DNA from: Boswellia sacra
Lineage: Eukaryota; Streptophyta; Magnoliopsida; Sapindales; Burseraceae
Direction of reading: 5' to 3'
Length of the DNA stretch: 64,000 nt
NCBI GenBank assembly: GCA_013180625.2
Contig: SNVD02009651.1
Location: 310,001-374,000 of the forward strand
Shown: piece after piece, positions 12,136 through 23,262 of the stretch
Layout of the letters: every line of letters begins with the position of its first letter
How positions within the stretch are numbered: the stretch's first letter is position 1
Position numbers and translations under genes: made by a program
Notes under the pieces: generated by a model
Told to the model about the DNA's origin: nothing
Seen by the model: only the letters and a program-made list of their open reading frames with translations
Database searches by the model: none

Positions 12136-12294
12136 ACTTATGAAACTAAAATATCAAAAACTGATTTGGTAAAGATTATTTCCACATAACTTATTTTATT
12201 TTAGTTGATTCATTCATTTATTTATCTTCATTTTCACTCTCCCATTATGTTGATAAATAAAACCGAAACAAATGCAAGTAAATTGAACGCTAAC

Positions 12295-12720
12295 CTTCTT
12301 GACAGAGGCGGACCATGAGAGGGTGAGCCTAGGAAACACTATAAAGAAGAACGGACCCTATAGATCCTAATCTCTCAACACTTTCCCCGGATCTTCCCTA
12401 TATGGATTCGGAAATACAACCAGTTTCAAATTACTCACAATCCGTGACAGATCTCTCTTCACCGTATCCCAAACCGGCTCCGTCAACGTGTTAGGCGATG
12501 GCCCGAACCCGCTCGCGCCAATGTGCAGACGAGAATCGCCCGAGTTGGTGGATGGAGGGAGGGGAGGTGGAGGAGCTGCGGGGACAGGCGGCACCTTCTG
12601 ATTGGTTGAGGGAGAAGCAGGAGGAGGTAGGTTGGACTGGATGAAAGGAGAGGAGGAGACGGGGATCATCGCAGGAAGGCGAGGTGGACTCGGTGGCCGG
12701 GCTGGGAGGATGGTGGAGGG
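12295..12720 (-). pseudogene. captured YIPF6-like (Yip1 family) exon
   Basis: In one minus-strand frame: [75 protein letters not shown], then GPFFF and LTLSWSASVKK up to a GTTAGC donor at 12294. This is the proline-rich N terminus and start of the Yip1 membrane domain of plant YIPF6-like Golgi proteins. Two tryptophan codons of the expected RDWDLWGPFFF have become TAG, so the frame is closed. The remaining membrane segments are missing. The G+C content is clearly above the surroundings, as expected for a host exon inside a transposon. Confidence 0.8.
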
Positions 12721-13089
12721 GCCGAGATGAGGTGTACAAGTACTTATAATCTATGAATGATGAAGGCCAAGGGACGTAGGAAGAAACAGAAGAATGAGAA
12801 GGAGTGAGAGGAGAATTGCAGTGGAACCAAGAGCGTAGAAAGAGTGAGAGGGAAGCCACTACAAGAAATTTTGGCATATTTGACATGTAAGATTTATGTT
12901 ATTTGAGGGTTTTTGAAAAATAAGTCAAACATGATGTAGCATGAAAAAGTCAACCTGCTTTTTGCGTTTATTTGACACTAGTTTAATATAACTAAATTAC
13001 ATAATTGCCACTTTATATAAATAGAGTCCAAAATGTCTCATTCCCCGTTTCCCTCTTTCTCTTTCGCTGCTTCCGCTCTCCATTTCAAC

Positions 13090-13345
13090 TTTTATACTTA
13101 GAACATCTTTCTGCCCTAGCCTCTCTCAAGTCCATCATCTTATCTCGACTATTTTGACAATCACTACACCAAGCACCATCCCCATCACCCCTACCCCTAT
13201 CGTTGCCTCACCTTCCTCTACCTGATGCATGTCAAAACCCTTGCCAATGACTTCTTCTCTGAAGACGATGACTTCAACGATTTCTTCTTCAAAGCTTTTC
13301 CTGAAAGGAGCAACGAAATTCTTAGTTTATGATGATTTTCAAGAT
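13090..13345 (+). other. unidentified coding-like segment in CACTA-2
   Basis: A plus-strand open stretch reads HYTKHHPHHPYPYRC, then MHVKTLANDFFSEDDDFNDF and FKAFPERSNEIL. It is preceded by CT-rich leader-like DNA and followed by an intron-like AT-rich stretch that leads to the ankyrin exon. It could be the first exon of the same captured gene. I do not recognise it independently. Confidence 0.35.
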
Positions 13346-13454
13346 CAACTTCAGCAACACTACGGTAATTCTCTCTAATTTTGATCCCAATTTATGATTT
13401 TCAAATATAATTATTGATAATGGAATTGAAATTTCTAAAATCATTCAGTATGGT

Positions 13455-14177
13455 ATCAATTTAGCACCACTTTTTGTGGCTGCTCACTCCAGTCATGTAG
13501 AGATTGCCAGCAAACTTTTGGTAATTAATTAATTAATTTTTTATGAGATCTCCTATGCTATTGATATTTACTAGTTAAATTTTTATGTTTTTATTATGTT
13601 ACTTTTGGTGGTTTGGGGTTTATTTGTTTTGTTAACTAAATTATGCTTTGATTTTTATTTATTTCAGGCATTTCTATAGCTTTTGCGGTGGATATGCCCC
13701 CTCTAAATGCATTATAAGTTTTTGTTTTTGTTTTTGTTTTTATTTCCATTCCTAATTTTACTTCTTGGTGAATATATGGATATAGTTTAACTAAACTATG
13801 CTAACATTGTATATGGAGGCATTTTTTTGCCACTAATTGGCACATATTTCATTTTTTGATCACTTATTATCTTGTCACTCATCTTTGATTTTCATGCACA
13901 CTTAGTTGGAGTTGACGTTGGCCAGGAGTTATTTCAGGGTTTTGCAACTGTTGTTGCAGCTTGTGAAGGTCATTTTGTCCTTCTTGATATGCTTCTTAAG
14001 GCTGGTGCATCTTAATCAACTTGCCAAGATGCTCTACTCGAAGCTTGCCTCTGGACTCAAACTAAAGCTCCAAAACTCTTGATCTGCTCAGAGATGGTAG
14101 CCCCTAGTGTAGCTTGAAATCCACTTGTATCTGCAAGCTGCAGAGGAAATGTTGATATTGTGACAATCTTAGTCAAG
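13455..14177 (+). pseudogene. captured ankyrin-repeat protein fragment (two exons)
   Basis: Exon one (about 13455-13520) encodes APLFVAAHSSHVEIASKLL and ends at a GTAATT donor. Exon two (13916-14177) follows a TTAG acceptor and encodes VGVDVGQELFQGFATVVAAC, EGHFVLLDMLLKAGAS, a stop, then DALLEACLWTQTKAPKLLIC and VSASCRGNVDIVTILVK up to a GTATCA donor. This matches a plant multi-ankyrin protein family with GADVNQKLFRGFATT... and KAGASQPACEEALLEAS motifs. Two in-frame stops interrupt exon two. Exon borders are retained, so capture was at the DNA level. Confidence 0.72.
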
Positions 14178-17100
14178 GTATCAATTGGTGGTTCTTTATC
14201 TCAATTTCAATTGGTAGGTATTTGTTTTTAATTAACCTTTTTGTGTACAATGTAGTGGACCTAAATTGCATGGGCAGGGTCCTCTTGCGTTCATTATTAG
14301 ATTAAAATAATATAGCATTCAACAATTATTAGAATCTTTTTACTTTTATGTTCATGTTAGCAGCCACCTGATCTTTAAATTCTATAATTATTGAAATTCC
14401 TCACCTTTGAAATTTTTCTATATTGACATGTACATGCTTTTTCAAGTCACTGTTAGAAGTTAAATTATTTAATATGATTAATCATATTAACTTGAATAAG
14501 TTTTAAGTTGTGATGTCTTTCATTTGTTTTTGTTACAATATTTGATTTGACAAGTTTTTATTTCATTGACTTAATATTGACCATCATATATATTAATGGT
14601 TTTGATTTTTAGCTTTTTATTAGTATTATTTATTATCTATAATAGGCCTTGTATATCAGACTAAGACATTTTTTTCCTGAATTTTTTATTAGTTATTTTA
14701 TTTTTTAATCTAGTAATCAAGGTTGAAACTGAAGATTATTTCCCATGTCATTTCTGTTCTCGCAATCAAGGCGTTGAAACTGTGGCTAGTTTGCAAGAAA
14801 TACTTTGACTAGCCATTTGGACTTCTTTGATACCCATAGTTGGAGGAATACTCCTCAAATCTGTCACAGAGCTGAGGTTTAATATGTTTGGATTTTGTGC
14901 TTCCTTATTTGGATGTTGGGTTACCTAAAAAAAGACTATACTTGCAGAATCTCTGCTGCAAGGATACTAGTTTTACAAGCGCTACTTTATTATTTATTGT
15001 ACTAATAGTTTTCTTCACTGCTTGGGTTGAGCTTGACTAAAAATTTTCTCTTTTCTTTTACAAATCGGTTTCCTTGTCTCTCGACTTAATTTTACAAATT
15101 CCAGTCAACACATTGGATGAAAATGAATAAATTTATAATGGGAAGAAGTTAGATGATATCAATATATGAAAGAAAGAAATGAAAAGTGTAATGATATCAA
15201 TTGTATCTCATTGCTTGATACAAATTTAAAAAGAAGAAATGAAAAGTGTAATAATATCAATTGTATCTCATTCATTGTTTATCAAGCATTTTCAGCTAGT
15301 GATCCACTCATGTGGAGAATATATGCTTGATATTTGCTAGCTAGTGGCTATGAAGTTAAAGTTAATTATGAACTTTTCTTATTTCAAATTAAGTGAAGTT
15401 TTGAGAAATAAAATTTTATGAGTCATGCAATGAAAATGAACATCTTTACGTGTAGACACTACATGTCTTTCTTTTGCAAAGGAAAGCTAGTTTCTTGAAT
15501 GTTGAATAATTGGTAAGAATTGTTTCTTTGCTGCCAGTTCTTGCTTTTCATATAATTTATTTATTTTCTTTACTTAGAGTCAATAATGCAGTGTCTAATT
15601 ATTTGAAATGGTTGTGGACTAGTAAAATTCTAATCAGAACCATTCTTTTGCCTATCCATTTCTTTTCTTCTGTTCAAGAATGTCAACAGGGCTAAATACC
15701 CAAAGGAGTAGCTCTTAATTTTCATGAGATTTACAAAGGAGTGAATAGACTTTCCTAAAAAAATTGAGTGGTGTTTCTAATACAGCAATGATGTGCATGT
15801 TAAAAAGAAAACTGGCTAATTATATAATACATGCACATTAACTAGTGGGATAATACAATTAATACCCACTGTTACTTATTTAATTAAGAATATTAATATA
15901 CTTTTAAGAAAAAAAAGTATGTAGAAATTTATCTTTTGTGTGAGTTTGTGTAGAACATGACTTGTCTTTTATATATGCTAGAGAATACATATGTGAAAAA
16001 ATCAACCCTAGCTATTGCAATAAAATGTAATGAACAACTATGGGAATAACGATGATGAACATTAATCTATTGTGGATCCAATGTACATATATAAGACGAA
16101 ATTAACTAATTATTATAAAAGAATAACACTGGCCTGTTATTAATTTAATAATATTAATCTAATCCAATAGTCAAAGCATGTGCTGGAGCTATTTTTTGCA
16201 TATGAAAACCATTTATTGGAGCTATACCACTATTACCTATTATTGTTTAGCCTATCTTTCCTCTAGATTTTGGCAATATTTGATCTTTTGTTACATGTAT
16301 GTCTGCATATTATTATAAACTTCTCCATTTCAATATTTATTGTTTTTGCTATGTTTTGGTCAGTTTCGAAAGCAAATATCAATATTTTGAATGGCTTATG
16401 GAAGGAAGTAAGTGTTTTCTCTCTCTTGGTTCTCAAGTAGTCTGATTTTCTTATAGGGTTTAGAGCCTTTTTTTTAAATCATTACAACGTCAATTTAGTT
16501 TCTTTGGCTTCCCCTTTTTAATTGTACTTTTTTCTTTTTAGTGGGTGTGCTTTGATTTTTCATATTTGTTGCTCATTTCGGTAGACTAATGATCTTTTTG
16601 TGGGCTGAATGTAGATTGCAGTCTTGAACTATAAAGAATTGGGGCTAGTGAGTTGTCTACTCTTAAAGCTTGGTTGTTGCATTTGAATATAAAGATGATA
16701 GCTTTTGAGTTTTTGAAAACAGCATTAGTTTGCCGTTTTGGTTTTCTGAGTCTTTCTTCAATGTTTTCTCATTTATTATGTTATTATTCTTCATTGTTGC
16801 CATGATATGTGGTTGCTAGGTTACAATTTTAACAAGTTTTTTCATATTTTCTCTCTTTGCTGAAGGTTTCTTTTCATATTTGCATTCATGTTTTGACCTT
16901 TATGGTTTCTAGGGTTCTTGAGAGCCCGGTTTATTCAGTTTTTTGCTAGCTATTATCTAAAGTTGATCTTATTGAGATAAGGAAGAAGTTGAAGACCCTC
17001 AAGTATGATATACAAGAAAAAGTCAAGCCGGCTTATTTAACATTATTGGATATATTTTGAACCTTGTTTATTTGCAACACTGACATTATTTTTTGAAATA

Positions 17101-17200
17101 TATAGTGGATTGATTATTTTACTTAGAATAAACTAAAACAGATGATTTTTTTTTTCCCTGAAAACTATAATGGAACAAATTCTTCCACTACTCTGTTTTG
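14178..17200. other. CACTA-2 interior, no recognised gene
   Basis: Mostly AT-rich, intron-like sequence. A near-duplicate pair GAAATGAAAAGTGTAATGAT / GAAATGAAAAGTGTAATAAT occurs at about 15177 and 15237. A short coding-like stretch near 16975-17030 (EIRKKLKTLKYDIQEKVK) may belong to the fragment that follows at 17205. No domain can be named. Confidence 0.4.
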
Positions 17201-17204
17201 CAGC

Positions 17205-18435
17205 AAGTCTTGACTCAAGTGTTCAAGGAAGCAGGTTACACAAGGGAGCCTTATTTAACATTGGGTGACTTCATAAAGGTGCTTTAAACTTATTTATATT
17301 TCTCATAGAAATTTTTGTCTAATGAGATAAGGAAAAAGTTGAAGACATTGGTGTGATTAAGTTGGTACATCACATACACCTTGACTACATCTCTACCGTG
17401 ATAAATTTGTGTTTATCTTCATTGGGGTGTAGAAAGCACATAATAACAGTGGAATGAGTTGAAGAAAGGCACACTACCAACTTTGGTAGCAGTTGAACCG
17501 CTAGTAACACACATGGAAAGTAATTTAGGACAGACAGAATAAATGAAATGGTCTTACTGGAAAATTTTCTTGCTATCTAGCAAGGACTGGAATGATTTAA
17601 TAATAACATTTGTATTCTTTTTAAAATCTTCCTTGGACTTTCTGTGGGGGTCTAATTATCTAAACTGAAGAAACTCAATTTAGGTTCTGTATATACAACC
17701 TTCCACTATACAAACTCTGCAAAGTAATCAATTGTGCTGCATCTGTTCACCACGTCCATCTGGCCTACAAAAGTGTGTTTCCTTTCTTCCCTTTCTTTCC
17801 TATCCCATTCTGGGTTGGATGCTTCATTTGGAGATCTTTTGGCATGGAATATGTTGTAGAGTGCCAGGTTGAGTGATAGGCATTATAATGGTGTTCCATC
17901 ATGTTGAAAACCTGTATTTGCATTTAGGTTTTTTCCATGCATTAGTGCAAGTTCCATGCTCTTGTTGAATGAAAAGAGAAAAAGAAGTCTGTGATAAATG
18001 GTATAGAATTCACTGATTGCTGCTCTGGCTTGCAAAGTTTAAGTCTCCGGAACTATTAGTGTTTGGAGAGGCTATAATTGGACCCAACAATTAAAATTTT
18101 GAATGGTGAAATGAGAGCATATGCTGTTATGTATTTAAAAACTATTAGTTTGTTGTCCAAATAAATTGAAATATATACCGATTGGGATCATCTAGTAAGC
18201 TTAGTTTATATCTGCAAAGATTTTGTGCTTAGGGTTTTTCATAAAGAACTGAGCTAATTTTTTCCCGTTAGCAAGTTGGTTTAACCACTAATATTTAAAT
18301 CAATGTGTACCTGGTGTTAATTTGCTTCAATAGTTACTTTGTGTTTAATTATTATGTTTATTCTCGTTGCTTTCTATCTGTTTCAGGTTTTTGGAAAATC
18401 TGGCTTGAAAATAGAGGTCGAAGTTCCTGTTGATT
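17205..18435 (+). other. unidentified captured exons in CACTA-2
   Basis: Two plus-strand exon-like pieces with plausible splice borders. About 17205-17278 encodes QVLTQVFKEAGYTREPYLTL then GDFIK. About 18388-18437 follows a TTTCAG acceptor and encodes VFGKSGLKIEVEVPVD before a stop. Joined, they read as one continuous protein segment. I cannot assign the family with confidence. Confidence 0.4.
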
Positions 18436-20050
18436 GAGCGGATCCTGCATTCTTTCTCAATCGTAATTCAGGAACTACACCCTTTTCCAACTAAATTTCA
18501 AGACAAACATATAAACGATGCTGAACCACACTTTTATAGAACAGTTTAGATCTAATTAAAGCACCCCTGTATTATTGCCCTTTTTGTTCCTTACCCTTTA
18601 TGAACAGTAAGAAACAAAACCGGTGTATTACAATAAGGTTTTGGGTTCCCTGTAAATAATGTGTTTTAAATCTCACTCTTTTGAGATTTAGCTGTTCAAC
18701 ATAATTTTTGCTTTTTTGTACACTTCTTGTGCCCGTCAATCTTCGTATCAAAGTAGATCGTCAGTTTTCCCCTATATATGCATTTGTTTGATCCTCATTT
18801 TTAAGCTATACAAAACTTTATGATAAAGCAAAGCATATAGAATGTATAGCCTTCCGGTTAATAGTGTCATGCTAAGCAAAGATCTCACTTGTGGCACAGC
18901 AAGGAACGATGATGGCACTCTTTACAATTAGCATGATTCTCATGGAAAAAATAGCCAAAATATTGAGGTGTATTTTCAAAATTTTTTAGTCTTATTGTTA
19001 TTTTTCCTTTCTTTCTCTTGTATGCACTAGCAAATATTAAGTTGAGTGAGGCATTTAACTTCAACGGGATGGCAACACTAATGTGTTTACTTTTTTAATT
19101 TTCAGCTCAGAAGTAGTTACTTTTGTCAGGAATCAACTTTGACAACATGGAGATGTATAGGTAAGCAATTTTGCTTTTTACTTATATTTAGTTCCATGCC
19201 AGTTATGCAGTAAGAAACCAGTTTTAGTTCTACATTGAGTTTCCTCTTGTTCTGATTTTAGCTAGCTTGTGAAGCCCTTAAACAACCAGCTTTGGTAATG
19301 AATGTTGGGAATTTTCTCTTTTAACTTTTCCTCATAAATAGTCATATACTTTACTAGCCAGCTTAATACAATCCAAAATGACAAATTTTGTGCAAGATCG
19401 ATAATTTATATCAAGTTTGGTTAGGGCAAGTACTATTTACGATCATTTCACATATGGTACTTTTCAATTTTGTTTTCTCTAAGTGTTTTCACTATGTGTT
19501 GCAGTCTTAGTTGGTGCCAACATCTTTGGTGCACCAATTTTCTCAGTTGTTTTCTCTAAATACTTGACACATCAATTTTAATTTATTTAAGGGTTTAATA
19601 AATATTCCGTCAAATATTCTTACTTGGGAAATATATATGTTCGCTTTAATTTATAGTTGGAGTGTTGTTTTTGGTACATAAAATTATGCTTTCATGCCTA
19701 TGTCCCTATGAACTTTACTGCACATAGAATTGCTGCTTGTATCGCTGAGGCTACTGTTCAGAATGAGCCAACGTGCTAAATATTTTTGTTCTTTTTGTGT
19801 GTGCATACACATGTATGCATACCTACAGGTGTGCTCATTTGTGAGATTGATGGGAAGTGAACATCTTTCAAGTTATTAAGTTTGGTAACAAATTAGTTCT
19901 GATTCCAAACTTAAAACTAGATTGCTCAACATTGAACTTTCCATCTTATGCATGAATGGTGTTAAAAATATTGTCCATTAAAGATGAGAGAATTGATTAT
20001 GTGATAATGGTTCTCAGTCCCCATTGTCATGCTTTGTGCAAAATTTTCAG

Positions 20051-20161
20051 TTGACATCCTTACTAGTTGATATTGGGCTGAACATCCAAGAAGCACATGC
20101 CTTTTCTACAGTTGATGGTTACTCCTTAGATGTTTTCGTGGTTGATGGTTGGCCATATGAG
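20051..20161 (+). pseudogene. captured ACT-domain exon of an STY-type (RAF-like) protein kinase
   Basis: A 111-bp phase-0 exon bounded by a TTTTCAG acceptor and a GTACTT donor encodes [29 protein letters not shown] and VVDGWPYE. This is the ACT domain found in plant STY8/STY17/STY46 kinases, cytosolic kinases that phosphorylate plastid transit peptides. The 37-residue frame is fully open and looks well conserved. The kinase domain and other exons are absent, so this is an isolated captured exon. Confidence 0.8.
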
Positions 20162-20599
20162 GTACTTTACTTTTGCATTATATTGTGTTCAATAATTGAT
20201 GGTTTTTTTAAAGGAAATGATCTAGTTAACTGTATCAGAGGAAATGTGTTCAATAATTGTTTGAGAAATGGGTCATTATTTTGGGATTGATCTTCAGAAT
20301 AGAAACCAAAATGAGACCTATTTTTGCCTTCTGAAATGGCAGTTTGAATTTGAGATTCATGCATGATTTTTAAATTTGTGCCAAGCATTTTGATGATTGT
20401 ATTGTGTATTGGCTTTTCATGTTTATGAAGTACACACATGAATTATCTAGATTCTGAAAGGAATATATCTTAAATTTGGCAGATACATTATTAAATTCTC
20501 TAGTCAGATTCATGTTATTTTTTATTGATAACTTCGTTTATATGTTAGATCATCTTCTCATAGTTTTATCGTGTTGGTTGCTATATAAGTAGTTAATTC

Positions 20600-20831
20600 A
20601 TTTTGTGTATTTGTAATATACAACCAAATGAATCCAATACATTTGCTGATATAGAGGCAGTTTGTCAATGTCTTCAGAGTTAATTCTATAAGGATAGTCA
20701 GTTGGCAGTGGGCCAACACTGCACTTGGCATCAAAATTGCCAAGGTTAAGAGGTGTTGTTTTGCATAGTGGCGCATTCTTTCTGGCCTTCTTGTACTCTT
20801 GCCATGTGAAGTTCACATTTTGCTTTGACAT
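20600..20831 (-). other. open, conserved-looking coding fragment of unknown family in CACTA-2
   Basis: The minus strand has an open frame of 77 codons, containing FTWQEYKKARKNAPLCKTTP, GNFDAKCSVGPLPTDYPYR and INSEDIDKLPLYQQMYW. The composition is that of a real folded protein and the frame has no stops. A possible donor follows IHLV. It is opposite in strand to the ankyrin and STY exons. I do not recognise the family. Confidence 0.4.
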
Positions 20832-21474
20832 TTATATGGTAAGGATCAATCATGATCGGTATTGTTTGTAATAAACATGTGAATCATGATCAGTTGGCAT
20901 CTCATGTGTAATGATATGCTCTGTTTGATTGCCAGTTAGAATGGCATATTGACTGCTAAATTATGTTTGAGCCTAAGAGTTTATGCTATTGCTGTTGCAA
21001 TGTTTGAGCTAGTTATTGTTACTAATATATGCAGAATATCAACAGAATAATCTTGATATGTTGTACTCTTGCTAATATAATAGGTAACAGAACTGGTAGG
21101 CATGCATTGGAACGATTACACATACTTTTAATAGAGCTAGTAGGCATGCATTCAATCATTTTTTAGGGGCTGCTATGACAATGAAATTAGAAAAAATCCA
21201 AGGGCTAAGAAGGCTTTGCATGTTAATATCTTTTCTCAACTATAAGAAGCAATTAAAGTTTGATAATAGGCTGTTTTCAAGTGCTACATTCCATATAAAA
21301 TCCCATATATTTTTAAAATTCTATTTGTATTGTGTTTAAACTTTTCTTTTATGTATATATGATCTTAAATAGAAATTTTTATTTATTTTAAAGTTTTATA
21401 AAATTATTATGTTTTCAAGAAAGACTATATAATATAAATAATTTTTTTAAAAAATATTTATAAATATATATATT

Positions 21475-22167
21475 CATACTTGACGGTCCAAAACATTCAA
21501 ATATGATAATTAGGGAAAATACTATTCTAAAAAATTTGACAATAAACAGTCAAATATGAGTAAAAAATTTGGTCATATTTGACAGTATCCAAACGGACAA
21601 GTATTAATAAACAGTCAAATATGAGTCAAAAAATTTGTCATATTTGACAGTATCCAAACGGACACGTATTAATAAACAGTTAAAAATGAGTCAAAATTCT
21701 GTCATATTTGACAGTATCAAAACGGACAAGTATTAAAAATACCATTTTACAATAATATTTGTCTATAAAAAAAGAGTCAAATATTATTCTATGCTCACAT
21801 ACTTGACGGTTAAAAGCAATCAAATATGGAAAAAATTCAACCATTAAGTTCATCATATTTGACTGTTATTGTCAAATATTATTACAATAATTTAAAAATT
21901 TTGATCGTTAATTTTGTCATATTTGATGGTTTCTGACAAATATTTCTTCCAGAAACCGTCAAATAATGCCAAAAATTGAATTCCAATGGTATATAAACTT
22001 GACTATTTTGTAAGAGTCAAATATGTTTTAGTTAATATTTGACTGTTTGACCAACTGTCAACAATTATCATATTTGACGGTGACATATATGACATGCAAT
22101 AACTGTCAAATATGATCATATCTGACGGTTAAAAACAGTCAAATATTTGTTTTTTTTTCTTGTAGTG
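21475..22167. repeat. right subterminal repeats of CACTA-2, including a 65-bp tandem array
   Basis: Motifs of the type GTCAAATATGA and TCATATTTGAC recur throughout in both orientations. Within them are three tandem copies of a 65-bp unit beginning AATAAACAGTCAAATATGAG (21541-21605, 21606-21670, 21671-21734), the third slightly diverged. This is the expected arrangement of CACTA transposase-binding sites. Confidence 0.85.
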
Positions 22168-22589
22168 AGCGTACCTGAGACCGAGAGAGCGAGAGTGAGA
22201 GGAGAGAGCCGAGAGAGAAGCGGTTTTGAAAGTGAATCAATCAAGAAAAATGGAAAAATTTGCACTACGAAGTGATTAAGAAGCAAGAATTCGTGAGAAA
22301 ATTAGGGTTCTAGCAATTGGGGGGAGCTTAAGGGAAGAGGCAAGAGCAAAATTAGAAGATAAAGGCCATATTCGGGTGAAATTATTTGGGGTTTTTAAGG
22401 CCTTTAAACGGCGGTTTACGTAACAGCCGTAGATAGTGATAGATGCTCACTGTTTAAGGCGGTTTTAAAAAACCGCCATAGAAGGCCGTAGTATATAGCT
22501 TACTTTTTTGTAGTGTGTTTGACAAAAGCCATTTGCTATTGTTTAGTTTATAGGGAAAGTCATATTACAATTACCTTTATGAACCTTAG

Positions 22590-23262
22590 GCTTTTTCCCT
22601 TCACCTTCACAGACTTTTTTGCTTCGGGTGAACCGGCTTCTTCATCCTTTTCTTTGTGCCTCTTTTCCACTTCTGTCTCTGAGCACCATTCTCCTTGTCC
22701 TTCTTTTTTTCAACTTCAATTTCCTCAGTACCATCTTCCTTGACCTTTTTCACTTTAACTCTCTCTTCCTTCTCATCCTTTACTTTGGCCTTCTCAGAAA
22801 GCAATGCTATTCCATCATCACTATTATCGATTTTGCGCCTACTCGTCCCCCACCCCACCACCACATCACACACACCCCCCCCCCCCCTTCCTTATCCTGA
22901 CTTTTCTTCTTCTTTTGCTCCTACTCCACTTCGACACTCTCTTTCTCTGCCATAGCTAGTTTACCTGCAGCTGCAGTTGCAAGACTAGGGACCACAGATC
23001 CCTACTATTAGATAACACCTAAGCTATCTTTTGACATCAAAAATCAATGAACGGCCTCTAAAAGACCGTCCCAATTAAAGCCCCAAGAGCCCAAGCCACT
23101 TTTGCGACATGGACACTTTATCATGCAATCTAGCAACAGAAACACTCTTTCCCATCGCCCTACTGAGACTTAACAAGCCGGGCAGCTCTATCTACAAAAA
23201 ATCGAATTCCCGGTGACTTCGGTGTCCAAAGTCCCGCTATGATACCAGAGTCAGCGTCGTCG
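22590..23262 (-). pseudogene. captured dyskerin/CBF5 (NAP57) fragment
   Basis: Around 23262-23040 the minus strand, in shifting frames, reads LDxxVTGN, VDRAARLVKSQ, a stop, GDGKE, then VAKVAWALGALIGTV. This matches the TruB pseudouridine-synthase domain of dyskerin ([30 protein letters not shown]...). From about 23012 to 22600 follows SVVPSLATAA, then KIDNSDDG and VKVKKVKEDGTEEIEVEKKK, the dyskerin C-terminal KKE tail. The middle of the gene is deleted and several stops occur. Dyskerin is the catalytic subunit of H/ACA snoRNPs. The fragment lies inside the outermost Mutator-like element. Confidence 0.65.

Larger units (their letters stand above)
12857..22167. mobile_element. CACTA-2: inner 9.3-kb CACTA element with ankyrin and STY-kinase fragments
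   Basis: Ends are CACTACAAGAAAT on the left and, reversed, CACTACAAGAAAAAAAA on the right. Both are flanked by AGC (12854-12856 and 22168-22170), a perfect three-base target duplication as expected for CACTA elements. It is inserted just upstream of the YIPF6 fragment of CACTA-1. The interior holds several host-like exon fragments on the plus strand and one on the minus strand. I see no transposase frame over 9.3 kb. Subterminal ATATTTGAC motifs cluster at the right end. Confidence 0.88.
8945..22515. mobile_element. CACTA-1: outer CACTA element with SPA, BRF1 and YIPF6 fragments
   Basis: The left tip is CACTAAAACAGGG and the right tip, reversed, CACTACAAAAAAG. Both ends carry subterminal GCGGTTT/AAACCGC motifs in alternating orientation, typical of En/Spm (CACTA) elements. 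Flanking three-base sites (TAC and TGT) do not match, so the duplication is either mutated or my border is off. After removing the nested CACTA-2 the element is about 4.3 kb. I find no TNPA or TNPD transposase, so it is non-autonomous. Its cargo lies on the minus strand. Confidence 0.7.

Noticed and set aside
12491..12886. 131-codon minus-strand frame near the YIPF6 piece
   Set aside because: It is an alternate frame of the YIPF6 fragment and its CT-rich leader; the other frame carries the conserved sequence.
8945..22515. CACTA transposase (TNPD/TNP2 domain) within CACTA-1 or CACTA-2
   Set aside because: No open frame with transposase motifs; the coding-like pieces match host genes or nothing I know.
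22607..22873. Complete small Lys-rich nuclear protein gene
   Set aside because: The sequence is better explained as the KKE tail of dyskerin, because a TruB-domain piece lies just upstream on the same strand within the same transposon.
22619..22955. Ser/Pro-rich plus-strand open frames
   Set aside because: They are antisense shadows of the Lys/Glu-rich dyskerin tail on the minus strand.
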